From: Hymenobacter puniceus
GTDB lineage: Bacteria; Bacteroidota; Bacteroidia; Cytophagales; Hymenobacteraceae
Direction: 5' to 3'
Length of the DNA: 64,000 nt
NCBI RefSeq assembly: GCF_014333525.1
Contig: NZ_JACSCX010000007.1
Location: 62,001 to 126,000 of the forward strand
Positions 16,981 to 24,279 of the stretch are shown here, one piece after another. Made by a program: the position numbers and the translations under genes. Each line of letters opens with the position of its first letter. The stretch's first letter is position 1. The notes below the pieces were generated by a model. The model saw only the letters and a program-made list of their open reading frames with translations. It ran no database searches and had not been told where the DNA came from.

Positions 16981-17232
16981 ATGCAACAGCTTACTCAATA
17001 TCAGGTAGAGCGCATGCTGCACCGCCAGCTGCGTAACCCGGCCCGCCCCCTCACGCCCAATACCCGCCTGGTCCACGACCTGGGCTTCGATTCCTTTGAT
17101 GTGGTGGAGCTCACGCTGAATCTGGAAAGCCGCTTCCACATCGAAATTGCGGACGCTGAACTGGAAGAGCTGCACACAGTCCAGGATGTGCTTGACTGCG
17201 TAGATCTGCATTTTCCGCCACCAGCCGCCTGA
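16981..17232 (+). CDS. Stand-alone acyl carrier protein
   Basis: 83 residues with a four-helix ACP pattern. The phosphopantetheine attachment Ser is Ser38 in GFDSFDVVELTL (DSF in place of the common DSL). The acidic helix after it (ESRFHIEIADAELEEL) is the usual partner-docking helix. It is not next to fatty-acid or polyketide genes, so it is not obviously the housekeeping AcpP; it may serve a specialised acylation. It follows the adaptor gene by 37 bp and precedes the SUKH-3 gene by 67 bp. Confidence 0.85.
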   Translation: MQQLTQYQVERMLHRQLRNPARPLTPNTRLVHDLGFDSFDVVELTLNLESRFHIEIADAELEELHTVQDVLDCVDLHFPPPAA

Positions 17233-17299
17233 CCCGGTGCCGCTTTCGTGGGCGCGATGACTTGTGTAACTTGCGTACTGTATTGCCAGCTATACGCTT

Positions 17300-17746
17300 A
17301 TGCGCGCTTTTTCCGACGATGTGCAGCACTCCCTGACGGAAGCGGGCTGGTATGCGGGCCGGGCCGTATCCACGGCTGACTATCAGCAGGATACGCTGCG
17401 TCGGCAGCTCGCCTGGCTTCCCACCGCCGCTGCCTTTTTGCGGGAGTTTGGAGGCCTGCATTGCTATTTCACCCGCCAGGACCATAGCATTACCCGCATG
17501 CAGTTTGAAGTTCAGCAAGCAGCGAGCCTGCTGAACCTGGACCTACTGCGCACCGAATACGAGCCACGGGTGCCCGGCCGGCAGCTGAGTTTGGTAGGGC
17601 AAGCTTACACCGATCCGTTGTGCCTGCTAGTAGATGCACGCGGCTCATTTTATGGGGCCTGCGCAGAAGGCATCTACCACATTGCCGACACAGTGCCGCT
17701 GGCCCTAGAAGCCATCATCATGGATTTGCCGTTCCAGGAAATCTAG
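17300..17746 (+). CDS. SUKH-3 family protein (immunity-type)
   Basis: 148 residues. The SUKH-3 pattern is visible: an opening F-S/D...L-T-E-A-G-W-Y-A-G-R, AAAFLREFGGLHCYF (about residues 46-62), and the C-terminal LVDARGSFYGACAEGIYHIADTVPLALEAII, the glycine-rich strand and final helix of the superfamily. SUKH proteins commonly protect against polymorphic toxins, especially nucleases and deaminases. No toxin gene is next to it, so it is either an orphan immunity gene or has another binding role. Cytoplasmic. Confidence 0.8.
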   Translation: MRAFSDDVQHSLTEAGWYAGRAVSTADYQQDTLRRQLAWLPTAAAFLREFGGLHCYFTRQDHSITRMQFEVQQAASLLNLDLLRTEYEPRVPGRQLSLVGQAYTDPLCLLVDARGSFYGACAEGIYHIADTVPLALEAIIMDLPFQEI

Positions 17747-17762
17747 CCAGCCCTCCACAGCC

Positions 17763-18191
17763 TTATTGTGCCGCCGAAGCCACCTGCATTCGCTGCAGCC
17801 AGTCCAGCGCCGTACGTTCATCGGTAAAGCGCTCCGCCACAAAAGGCTTACCCTCGAAGAAGCTGGCGGGTGGAAAGGCAGCATCGGCTAGCTGGTCGCG
17901 CAGGTGCACGGGTGGCAGCAGATAAGCCAGAGCAGTACGCCCACCCAACTGCCCGTGCAGGCGCGGCAGAAAGTCCTGCACCATCCAAACGGCCCCTTCG
18001 CGGTCGGTATTATTGCGGCGACGGGCATCTATCAGCCACTGCCGGCACCGGTACTGCGCGGCGTTCAGCAGCAGCAACTCGTAGCCGTGGCACATTTCAG
18101 CCAGCGAAATTACCCGCATCCAGCGCACCACCAGCACCTCTAAATCAGGACGGTACGAAAGAGCCAGAAAATCGGGAGTATCAGTGAGCAC
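17763..18191 (-). CDS. STAS/SpoIIAA-like small protein, paralogue 4 of 4
   Basis: About 142 residues if GTG at 18191 is used; this start fits the alignment to paralogue 2 (TDTPDFLALSYRPDL against STTLADFLQLSHRPDL). A TTG at 18233 would add 14 hydrophobic residues. Shared marks are the RPDL-VVRWM strand, helix with HGYELLLLNAAQ, core strand QWLIDARRR, and the ending FTDERTALDWLQRMQ. It faces the SUKH-3 gene tail to tail, 16 bp apart. Function unknown. Confidence 0.8.
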   Translation of the reverse strand: MLTDTPDFLALSYRPDLEVLVVRWMRVISLAEMCHGYELLLLNAAQYRCRQWLIDARRRNNTDREGAVWMVQDFLPRLHGQLGGRTALAYLLPPVHLRDQLADAAFPPASFFEGKPFVAERFTDERTALDWLQRMQVASAAQ

Positions 18192-18319
18192 AAGCCAGGC
18201 AAAAACGACGAGCGGTAAAGGTAGATAGCACAAGTTATATACAGAAATGTTCCCTGGCTAGCTTCTCGCCAGCTTCCGGCCGACTTTGGCTGGCGCTCGG
18301 CAGGCCCGTATATTTCGCC

Positions 18320-18898
18320 ATGATTCCCCTTATCACGCGCACCTCCCGCCTCACCATTCTGGCGGCCAGCCGGGCCCTGCTCACGGCTGAGCTGCACAAG
18401 CCTCACTATTTCCCGGTACTGCTGGGCGCCGCCATGCCTGCCGACTGGCCCCCCGGGGAGTACGATGCCGAAGCCAGCCGCTATTTTCTGGCGCAGCTTA
18501 CGGCCGGCGGCCGCACGGCGGCAGGCTGGTATGGCTGGTATGCCATTTTGCGCGCCACCGAGCAGCAGCCCGCCACGCTGGTAGGCGCCGGAGGCTTCTG
18601 GGGCCCACCGGATGTGCATGGCACGGCCGAAATTGGCTATTCCATTGCCGCCGACTGGCGCGGCCAGGGGTTGGCCACCGAGCTGGTAGGCGGCCTCGTA
18701 CAGCAAGCCTCACACACCGGCATGGTTCGTCGGCTACTGGCCCACACGCTGCCCGCCAACGAAGCCTCGCAGCGCGTATTGCTCCACAATGGATTTCAGC
18801 TGACTGACCCTGATACCGAAGGGCGCAGGCGGTATGAGCGGGCTATAGAGCCCTCCGAACCGCCACAGGCACCAGGCCAGATTACTCCTATTCACTAG
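18320..18898 (+). CDS. GNAT-family N-acetyltransferase
   Basis: 192 residues. The acetyl-CoA site is clear in AEIGYSIAADWRGQGLATEL (about residues 110-129, with the R-G-Q-G-L-A pyrophosphate loop) followed by LPANEASQRVLLHNGF, the RimJ/RimL-like motif. The first third (SRLTILAASRALLTAEL) matches the long N-terminal half of the RimJ-type branch. It acetylates an amine substrate that cannot be predicted. Isolated gene; nearest downstream structure is a nested hairpin at 18965-19003. Confidence 0.9.
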   Translation: MIPLITRTSRLTILAASRALLTAELHKPHYFPVLLGAAMPADWPPGEYDAEASRYFLAQLTAGGRTAAGWYGWYAILRATEQQPATLVGAGGFWGPPDVHGTAEIGYSIAADWRGQGLATELVGGLVQQASHTGMVRRLLAHTLPANEASQRVLLHNGFQLTDPDTEGRRRYERAIEPSEPPQAPGQITPIH

Positions 18899-19319
18899 CT
18901 TTCTGCTGGCTGTGGGCCATTCTGCAAAGCTGGCTATTCCGAACCAGATACTAATAGAGTAACCCACAGGGCGCAGGCAACCTGCTGGGCCTAGCCCCCT
19001 GTGCCTTGATTACTCACTGAATTGTACCTGTTGCTTGTGCTGAAATCTTTAACAGACCAAGCGGCTCACAACGTAGGTGGCATCACTTGACTAAGCGCTG
19101 CACAGGAAGCGTTTGTGAATGTGCCAGGGGGCGTCCATGTGCCACCGGTGCCAGCATACGTAGTCTGAGAACAGAGCAAAAGGCGACATAACGTCCGAAA
19201 TCCAGATAAGCAATTACTTTCATCGGCCATTATGGCCGCATCAGAGAGCATTATCTGCATATTCACTGTTGGTACACGGTTTGCAATACCTCTTGCGAAC
19301 CTACTATAGGAACCCAACC
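18899..19319. other. Intergenic region upstream of hsp20
   Basis: About 420 bp with no supported gene; the reverse frame 19066-19317 has no motif. A nested hairpin is present: CACAGGG (18965-18971) with CCCTGTG (18997-19003), and inside it GCAGG/CCTGC (18973-18985). Closer to hsp20, TTTG (19280-19283) and TACTAT (19302-19307) have about the spacing of a Bacteroidota promoter, but the match is weak. Confidence 0.45.
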
Positions 19320-19703
19320 ATGAATCTGATAAGCCGAGAATTCATCCGTAACCTAGTCCCGCAACTTGACCTGCTCAATACGCTGGGTGGAGGCATTGCG
19401 CAAGTTCAGCTACGCTTGGACAAGCGCGAGCAGGGCGTATTGGTGCGCGTGGCAGCGCCGTCGGTGAGCCCCGAGAATATCCATGTGCTGCTCAACAACA
19501 GCCGTCTGACGGTGATGGCCCAATACCGCCATCAGCCTGAAGACCAGCTGGCTGCTCCACTGTTTACGCACGTGCTCGATCTGCCGGCTAACCTCGACCT
19601 GAACCGTATTGATGCCATACACGAGGAAGGTGAGTTGCGTATTCGGATTCCTTATCAGAATCCGGCTGACCGCCCCCGCGAAATTACCATCAAGCAGCGC
19701 TAA
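19320..19703 (+). CDS. Hsp20 / alpha-crystallin small heat-shock protein
   Basis: 127 residues from ATG at 19320. The alpha-crystallin domain runs from about residue 35: VRVAAPSVSPENIHVLLNNSRLTV, then HVLDLPANLDLNRIDAIHEEGELRIRIPY. The last part has an I-x-I (RIRI) element near the C terminus and ends in the short tail PREITIKQR. It would be an ATP-independent holdase that binds unfolding proteins. The N-terminal arm is short. A strong terminator follows. Confidence 0.9.
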   Translation: MNLISREFIRNLVPQLDLLNTLGGGIAQVQLRLDKREQGVLVRVAAPSVSPENIHVLLNNSRLTVMAQYRHQPEDQLAAPLFTHVLDLPANLDLNRIDAIHEEGELRIRIPYQNPADRPREITIKQR

Positions 19704-19753
19704 CCTCCGTTTGCCTTCTATATAGCCGGGACCGACCGGCTGCCTGTCTCATC

Positions 19754-19782
19754 AGCCACTGCGCCTGCAGTGGCTTTTTTAT
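19754..19782 (+). terminator. Rho-independent terminator of hsp20
   Basis: AGCCACTGC (19754-19762) pairs with GCAGTGGCT (19767-19775) over a four-base loop, followed by a run of six Ts. Confidence 0.88.
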
Positions 19783-19818
19783 TGGTGCACAGCACCGGAA
19801 AGCACCCCAGCGGCCACG

Positions 19819-20142
19819 TCAGCTCATCAACACAAACACCAGCACAAAACCCACCAGCAGCGACATATAAAACCAGCCCATCACCAGCCCACGGTAGCGG
19901 CGCGGCAGTTGGTTGCTGAGCACCAGTACAGCCACCACCACCAGCACCAGATGCAGCAGCAGAAACAGCACCGCCTTCACCCAATTGGGCACAATGGTGT
20001 TTTCCGGCTGAAACTGGTCGGGGCGGCCCAGCGGCGACGTCACCCAGCGCAACAGATAGTAGGCTACCACCTCAAACACTACAAAGCAGGCGGCTCCTGC
20101 TACCTGCGCCTGTACACTCGTTTTCTGCGTTACATCGGCCAT
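19819..20142 (-). CDS. Small integral membrane protein
   Basis: 107 residues from ATG at 20142. Three hydrophobic helices: about residues 14-30 (AGAACFVVFEVVAYYLL), 52-73 (VKAVLFLLLHLVLVVVAVLVL) and 83-105 (LVMGWFYMSLLVGFVLVFVLM). No catalytic motif; no recognised family. It lies downstream of the VF530 gene on the same strand, separated by the repeat-arm hairpin at 20167-20275. Confidence 0.7.
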   Translation of the reverse strand: MADVTQKTSVQAQVAGAACFVVFEVVAYYLLRWVTSPLGRPDQFQPENTIVPNWVKAVLFLLLHLVLVVVAVLVLSNQLPRRYRGLVMGWFYMSLLVGFVLVFVLMS

Positions 20143-20166
20143 TTCTGGGTGGAAAAATGATAGAGC

Positions 20167-20278
20167 GAAAATAATGGGATGATGCAATGACGGTGAAACA
20201 GGTGAAAGAGAATCAAGTGCCGAACAATGAGGCTACACTACTTTTCACCTCATCACGCCGTCACTTTATCACCTGCTG
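20167..20278. repeat. Repeat-arm hairpin i (GGTGA/ATGA words)
   Basis: The forward arm at about 20172-20212 is a degenerate string of ATGA, GTGA and GGTGA words. The opposite arm at about 20238-20275 is its complement: read on the reverse strand it runs GGTGATAAAGTGACGG-CGTGATGAGGTGA and starts directly after the TAA of the VF530 gene (stop 20279). Arms pair with several mismatches. Confidence 0.55.
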
Positions 20279-20545
20279 TTACTTATTGCCAGTCACTTCC
20301 GCGCTACGTGTGCGGATGTAGAGCTCTTCCACCTTGGACCGGGCCCAGGGCGTACGGCGCAAAAACGCCAGCGCCGACTTGGCACTTGGGTTCACGGCAA
20401 AGCAATTCATGCGCAGCCGCTCATCGAGGCCGGGCCAGCCGTATCGGGCCTGCAGGTAGTCGATGATGGCGGCCAGCGTGACGCCGTGCAGCTCGCGGAT
20501 GAGGTGGCCATTTTCGTCGCGGGCATCAAGGGGGGCAGAAGGCAT
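20279..20545 (-). CDS. VF530 family DNA-binding protein
   Basis: 88 residues from ATG at 20545. The whole family signature is present: ELHGVTLAAIIDYLQARYGWPGL, NCFAVNPSAKSALAFLRRTPWAR and KVEELYI. VF530 proteins are small helical proteins reported to bind DNA; the cellular role is poorly known. The stop codon abuts the repeat-arm hairpin i. The gene diverges from the GH25 gene. Confidence 0.9.
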   Translation of the reverse strand: MPSAPLDARDENGHLIRELHGVTLAAIIDYLQARYGWPGLDERLRMNCFAVNPSAKSALAFLRRTPWARSKVEELYIRTRSAEVTGNK

Positions 20546-20649
20546 GAGGCAAAGCGTAAGGGTGTAGGGCGGCAAGTTCGCAAAAAACCAGTACGCCGGC
20601 TTTTGCCTGCAAAGGCACTAGTTCCTTAGCTTACAGCGTTACTTTTGCC

Positions 20650-21486
20650 ATGACTCTGCTGATGAAACGCCCCTCCACCCCCATTTCGCGCCGCCGCTTG
20701 CGTTTGCCGATCTGGCTGCGTTGGGCTGTGGGGCTGGCCGTGCTGGGGGCGCTGGCATTTTATCTTACCCACCGGCGCCAGGTAAACCGCCACGTTCGTC
20801 TTGCCTGGGCTTCGCTCAGGAGCCGCCACCTCACCGGCCGCGAAAAAACGCCCATGCTCGACGGCTATTCCGTGCACGGCATCGATGTGTCGGCCTATCA
20901 GGGGCGCATCGACTGGGCCGAGGTAGCCCGCCACAACGTGCGGTTTGCGTTCATAAAGGCCTCTGAGGGCGTGACGCTGCGCGACCAGCGGTTCCAGCGC
21001 AACTGGGCCGCGGCGCGCAAGGCCGGCGTGTACCGGGGCGCCTACCATTACTTTCAGCCCAACTACGACGGCGCCCGGCAAGCCAACCTGTTTACCCGCA
21101 CCGTGCCCCTGGCTCCCGGCGACCTGCCGCCGGTGCTGGACGTGGAGCACGCCGAGTTTCACGATGTGGCCGCCATGCGCCGCAACGTGGGCATATGGCT
21201 GCGGCTGGTGGAGCGCCACTACGGTGTACGGCCCATTCTGTATTCCAACCACAGCTTCTATAAGCGCCACCTGGCGGGCCATTTCGACAAGTACCCACTC
21301 TGGCTGGCTCACTATGAGGTGGCCGAGCCCCGGCTGCCCCGCGAAAAGTGGATCATCTGGCAGCACTCCGACGAGGCCTATATTCCGGGTATTCGGGGCA
21401 CTGTTGATTTCAACGTATTCCAGGGCAGCTTCCAAACGCTGCAGGCGCTGCGTATTCCTCCAAAAGCTGGCTTCGCGAAGCCTTAA
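20650..21486 (+). CDS. Glycoside hydrolase family 25 (lysozyme-type muramidase)
   Basis: 278 residues. A membrane anchor (about residues 22-42) leads to a periplasmic GH25 barrel: GIDVSAYQGRIDW, FAFIKASEG, GAYHYFQP, and PPVLDVEH with the catalytic Asp and Glu, ending WQHSDEAYIPGIRGTVDFNVFQG. It should cleave beta-1,4 bonds of peptidoglycan. A TACTTTTG element (20640-20647) ends only 2 bp before the ATG used here, so the in-frame ATG at 20662 (MKRPST...) may be the real start. The rlpA gene follows closely, so the two may act together in wall remodelling. Confidence 0.93.
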   Translation: MTLLMKRPSTPISRRRLRLPIWLRWAVGLAVLGALAFYLTHRRQVNRHVRLAWASLRSRHLTGREKTPMLDGYSVHGIDVSAYQGRIDWAEVARHNVRFAFIKASEGVTLRDQRFQRNWAAARKAGVYRGAYHYFQPNYDGARQANLFTRTVPLAPGDLPPVLDVEHAEFHDVAAMRRNVGIWLRLVERHYGVRPILYSNHSFYKRHLAGHFDKYPLWLAHYEVAEPRLPREKWIIWQHSDEAYIPGIRGTVDFNVFQGSFQTLQALRIPPKAGFAKP

Positions 21487-21509
21487 GGGCGCCTTATGCG
21501 GGCCAGCCT

Positions 21510-21517
21510 TACCTTTG
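21510..21517 (+). promoter_or_regulatory. TAnnTTTG promoter element of rlpA
   Basis: TACCTTTG matches the Bacteroidota -7 consensus exactly and ends 5 bp before ATG 21523. This favours 21523 over the in-frame ATG at 21496, which lies upstream of the element, and implies a very short leader. Confidence 0.55.
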
Positions 21518-21522
21518 CTGCC

Positions 21523-21930
21523 ATGACCCGACCTGCATTTTCTTTCCTGCTCGGCTTACGCCAGCAACTGGCTAATGGTCTGCTGCTGGCCGTGCTGGCT
21601 ACACTGGGTGGCTGTGCCGGTGGCGGGGCTGGCTTTACCCAAACTGGCCAGGCATCCTACTACGCCGACAAGTTCGAGGGACGCAAAACGGCCAGCGGCA
21701 CCGTGTACCGCGGGGGCCAGCTTACGGCAGCCCACAACACGCTGCCTTTCGGCACAGTCGTGAAAGTCACCAACCCACGCAGCAAAAAGTCGGTCAAAGT
21801 CACTGTCACGGACCGGGGGCCGCACGCCAAAGGCCGCATCATCGACCTATCGAAGAAAGCGGCCCGTAAAATCGGCATCATCGAGGCGGGTGTGGCTCCG
21901 GTGAAGCTCAAAGTAGTTCGCAAGGGCTAA
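21523..21930 (+). CDS. rlpA: RlpA-like septal ring lytic transglycosylase domain protein
   Basis: 135 residues from ATG at 21523. A lipobox-like GGC ends the signal segment. The double-psi beta-barrel follows: GQASYYADKFEGRKTASG, the AAHNTLPFGTVVKVTN strand pair, and VTDRGPHAKGRIIDLSKKAA, which carries the RlpA catalytic-region Asp and the R-x-I-D-L-S motif. There is no SPOR domain, as is common in Bacteroidota. It probably cuts denuded glycan strands in the outer envelope. It lies 36 bp downstream of the GH25 gene. Confidence 0.92.
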   Translation: MTRPAFSFLLGLRQQLANGLLLAVLATLGGCAGGGAGFTQTGQASYYADKFEGRKTASGTVYRGGQLTAAHNTLPFGTVVKVTNPRSKKSVKVTVTDRGPHAKGRIIDLSKKAARKIGIIEAGVAPVKLKVVRKG

Positions 21931-22004
21931 GCCGTTTCAATTGCAGCCCGGCGTCGTATACCTGTTTTTCAGCTTCTGTCTGCTTATTTTCTCTTCCTGG
22001 TTTC

Positions 22005-22202
22005 ATGCGTATCAAAAAGAAAGTTACCTGGGCGCTGCCGCCGGCCTCCACCTCCCGCTTCGTGGCGCTGGCCGCCTTTATCAAGGCAGCCGAGGCCCAA
22101 CACTGGTCGGAGGCAGAGGTGCAGTTTGTGATTGACGAGGTGGTGGAAGCTGTCAACGAAGCCGAGGTGCACGAGATTCTGCAGGACTACACCCAGCGCT
22201 AA
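22005..22202 (+). CDS. Small hypothetical protein
   Basis: 65 residues, ATG at 22005. Basic N terminus (RIKKK), then an acidic amphipathic helical part with VIDEVVEAVNEAEVHEIL. No signal peptide or known domain. The coding pattern and the 34-bp perfect hairpin 10 bp after its stop argue that it is real. Confidence 0.6.
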   Translation: MRIKKKVTWALPPASTSRFVALAAFIKAAEAQHWSEAEVQFVIDEVVEAVNEAEVHEILQDYTQR

Positions 22203-22211
22203 CCACCTGGC

Positions 22212-22303
22212 CCCAAACGCCGCCGCGGCGCCGACATCGTTGCTGAATCACACGCTTGGCGTGGATGTCCAGCAACGACGTCGGCGCCGCGGCGGCGTTT
22301 GGG
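22212..22303. terminator. Very long, near-perfect hairpin between convergent genes
   Basis: Left arm 22212-22245 and right arm 22270-22303 pair over 34 bp with one mismatch; the arms are rich in CGCCGCCGCGGCGCC. Inside the loop CACGC/GCGTG (about 22251-22263) can pair again. It sits between genes ending at 22202 and 22348 and could stop transcription from both sides. The stem is far longer than an ordinary terminator. Confidence 0.75.
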
Positions 22304-22347
22304 CACGCAGGGGCAGCCCCTCTCAAGAGCTGCTACTGCCCTGCAAC

Positions 22348-22761
22348 TTACCGGCCCTTTTTCTTGATCTTGGTTTTGCCTTTTTTCGGGTCCGCCAGGG
22401 CCGCCTTCATCAGGCTGTCCTGCTCGGCTTTCATCACGGCCGTAGTCAGGCGACCGGTCAACGACATATAGTCGCCTTCCTTCATTTGGGTGGTAGTACC
22501 GTCGGCCAGCGTCAGCGTGCCGTCAGGTCTGATTTTAGTGCCGTTGATGAGGGAGGTTTCCTGCAGCACCGGGTTGGTTAGGCCTTGCTGCGTAAGAATT
22601 ACTTTGCCGTCCTTCATCACCGCGCCGTCGCGGGTGGCGCCGTCTTTCATTACTACGCGGCCACGCGGCTGCACAGGCTTGCGGGGTGGTAGTTTGGTTT
22701 GAGCCTGAGCCACAAAGCTGCCCATAGCCAGCAGCAGCACAAGAGTGAGGGTAGGTTTCAT
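22348..22761 (-). CDS. Secreted protein with DUF6799-like repeats
   Basis: 137 residues from ATG at 22761. A signal peptide (1-20, ending AQA) is followed by tandem short motifs of the V-M-K-D-G type: RVVMKDGATRDGAVMKDGKV, then NGTKIRPDGTLTLADGTTTQMKEGDYMSLTGRL, which looks like the DUF6799 pattern of Bacteroidota periplasmic proteins. The tail is Lys-rich (KKGKTKIKKKGR). Function unknown. It is convergent with the small gene at 22005. Confidence 0.75.
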   Translation of the reverse strand: MKPTLTLVLLLAMGSFVAQAQTKLPPRKPVQPRGRVVMKDGATRDGAVMKDGKVILTQQGLTNPVLQETSLINGTKIRPDGTLTLADGTTTQMKEGDYMSLTGRLTTAVMKAEQDSLMKAALADPKKGKTKIKKKGR

Positions 22762-22975
22762 CGTGCAGGAATTGAGAAAAAAGGTGGTGGGAATCCAACT
22801 ACAGGCTAATCTACAAAAGAAGGGCCAGTTCCTTTTCAGCAACCCCGGCCAGCTTCTTGCGTTTGTAAAACCGAAGCAGTAGACGCCTACAGCCCATTTT
22901 GGTTGCTGTTTTTTTTGGCGCTGCCGTTCCTGTTCTGCCCGTCTCACCCGCCACGCTTTTTCGTTTTTCTGTCCT

Positions 22976-23890
22976 GTGGACTACAAAGACTACTATAAGA
23001 TTCTGGGAGTAGAGAAAACTGCTACCGCCGACCAGATCAAGAAAGCCTACCGCAAACTGGCCCGCCAGCATCACCCCGACGTGAACCCCAACGACCCGAA
23101 TGCGGAGCGTAAGTTCAAGGAAGTGAACGAGGCAAACGAAGTCCTTTCTGACCCCGACAAGCGCCAGAAGTATGACCAGCTCGGCAGCGACTGGCAGCGC
23201 TACCAGCAGGCCGGCGCGGGTGGCAGCGGCCGCAGCACTGGCGGCTTCGACTGGAGCCAATATCAGCAGCAAGGCGGTTTTGGCGGCAATGACTTTGGCG
23301 ACGGAGCTGATTTTTCCGACTTCTTCGGCTCCATCTTCGGCAATATGGGCGGTGGCGGGGGCCGTAGCACGCGTGCCGCCGCCGGCAACGACTACCAGGC
23401 CGAACTCGAGCTTAGCCTTCAGGATGCCTTCGAGGGCGGCCCGCGTACGCTCACTGTCAATGGCAAGAGCCTACGCCTCACCATTCAGCCAGGCGTCGAG
23501 GACGGGCAAGTTATTCGGCTGCGCGACCAGGGCGGCCCCGGCCGCAATGGCGGTCCGGCCGGCTCGCTCTACATCACGCTGCGCGTGCGGCCCGATGCCC
23601 GCTTTGTGCGCACCGGCAACGACCTCACCCAGGAAGTGCCGGTACCGCTGTACCGGGCGCTGCTGGGCGGCGAGCAGGTAGTGGAAACGCTGTCGGGCCC
23701 GCTGAAAATCAATATCAAGCCGGAAACCCAGAACGGCACCCGTCTGCGGCTGCGCGGCAAAGGATTTCCGGTGCATAAGCAGGCCGGGCAGCACGGCGAC
23801 TTGTACCTGCGCCTGACAGTGCAGCTTCCGCAGCAGCTTACCGAGCAGGAGAAAGGCTTGCTGCAGCAACTGGCGGCGCTGCGCCCGTAG
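22976..23890 (+). CDS. cbpA: DnaJ-type co-chaperone / curved-DNA-binding protein CbpA
   Basis: 304 residues from a GTG start at 22976; no ATG is available before the J-domain. J-domain residues about 3-67 with the HPD tripeptide in RQHHPDVNPND. A Gly/Gln/Phe-rich linker follows (about 78-130, GGFDWSQYQQQGGFGG). Two C-terminal substrate-binding domains follow without a zinc finger, which marks a class B J-protein. It stimulates DnaK ATPase and may bind curved DNA. cbpM lies directly downstream, which supports the CbpA name. Confidence 0.95.
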   Translation: MDYKDYYKILGVEKTATADQIKKAYRKLARQHHPDVNPNDPNAERKFKEVNEANEVLSDPDKRQKYDQLGSDWQRYQQAGAGGSGRSTGGFDWSQYQQQGGFGGNDFGDGADFSDFFGSIFGNMGGGGGRSTRAAAGNDYQAELELSLQDAFEGGPRTLTVNGKSLRLTIQPGVEDGQVIRLRDQGGPGRNGGPAGSLYITLRVRPDARFVRTGNDLTQEVPVPLYRALLGGEQVVETLSGPLKINIKPETQNGTRLRLRGKGFPVHKQAGQHGDLYLRLTVQLPQQLTEQEKGLLQQLAALRP

Positions 23891-23942
23891 CCACACCACT
23901 CTCTATCCTTATCATCAGCCACTCGAATAGCTTTTTTCGCGT

Positions 23943-24275
23943 ATGGAAACGCACCGTATTACCATCACGTACCGCGACTGCGCCAGCCAGTACGAGCTAA
24001 CCGAAGCGGATTTGCGGAGCTTTGTGGAGCTGGGCTTGCTGGCAGCAGGGCCTCAGCCCGGCACTATCTACGACGAGCCCGACCATGTGGCCCGGCTTTC
24101 TCGCCTGCACCACGAGCTGGAGCTAAGCCACGCGGGTATCGAGGTGGTACTGGCCATGCGGCAGCGGCTGCTCAGCCTGCAGGCTGAGCTTACCCGGCAG
24201 CAGGCCCGCGCCCGTCAGCTGGAATTTATGTTGCGCAGCGCTGGTCCGCAACTCGACGTAGATGACTGGCTCTAG
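23943..24275 (+). CDS. cbpM: Chaperone modulator CbpM (MerR-like)
   Basis: 110 residues. An MerR-like winged-helix fold without the long dimerisation arm: ELTEADLRSFVELGLL, then DHVARLSRLHHELELSHAGIEVVLAMRQRLLSLQ. In known pairs CbpM binds the CbpA J-domain and blocks its contact with DnaK. It follows cbpA by 52 bp and is followed 4 bp later by the 24280 gene. Confidence 0.92.
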   Translation: METHRITITYRDCASQYELTEADLRSFVELGLLAAGPQPGTIYDEPDHVARLSRLHHELELSHAGIEVVLAMRQRLLSLQAELTRQQARARQLEFMLRSAGPQLDVDDWL

Positions 24276-24279
24276 GCAT

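Noticed and set aside
20618..20649. Possible promoter-linked leader peptide before the GH25 gene
   Set aside because: No short frame with a start, stop and codon bias is present; only the TACTTTTG element is supported.
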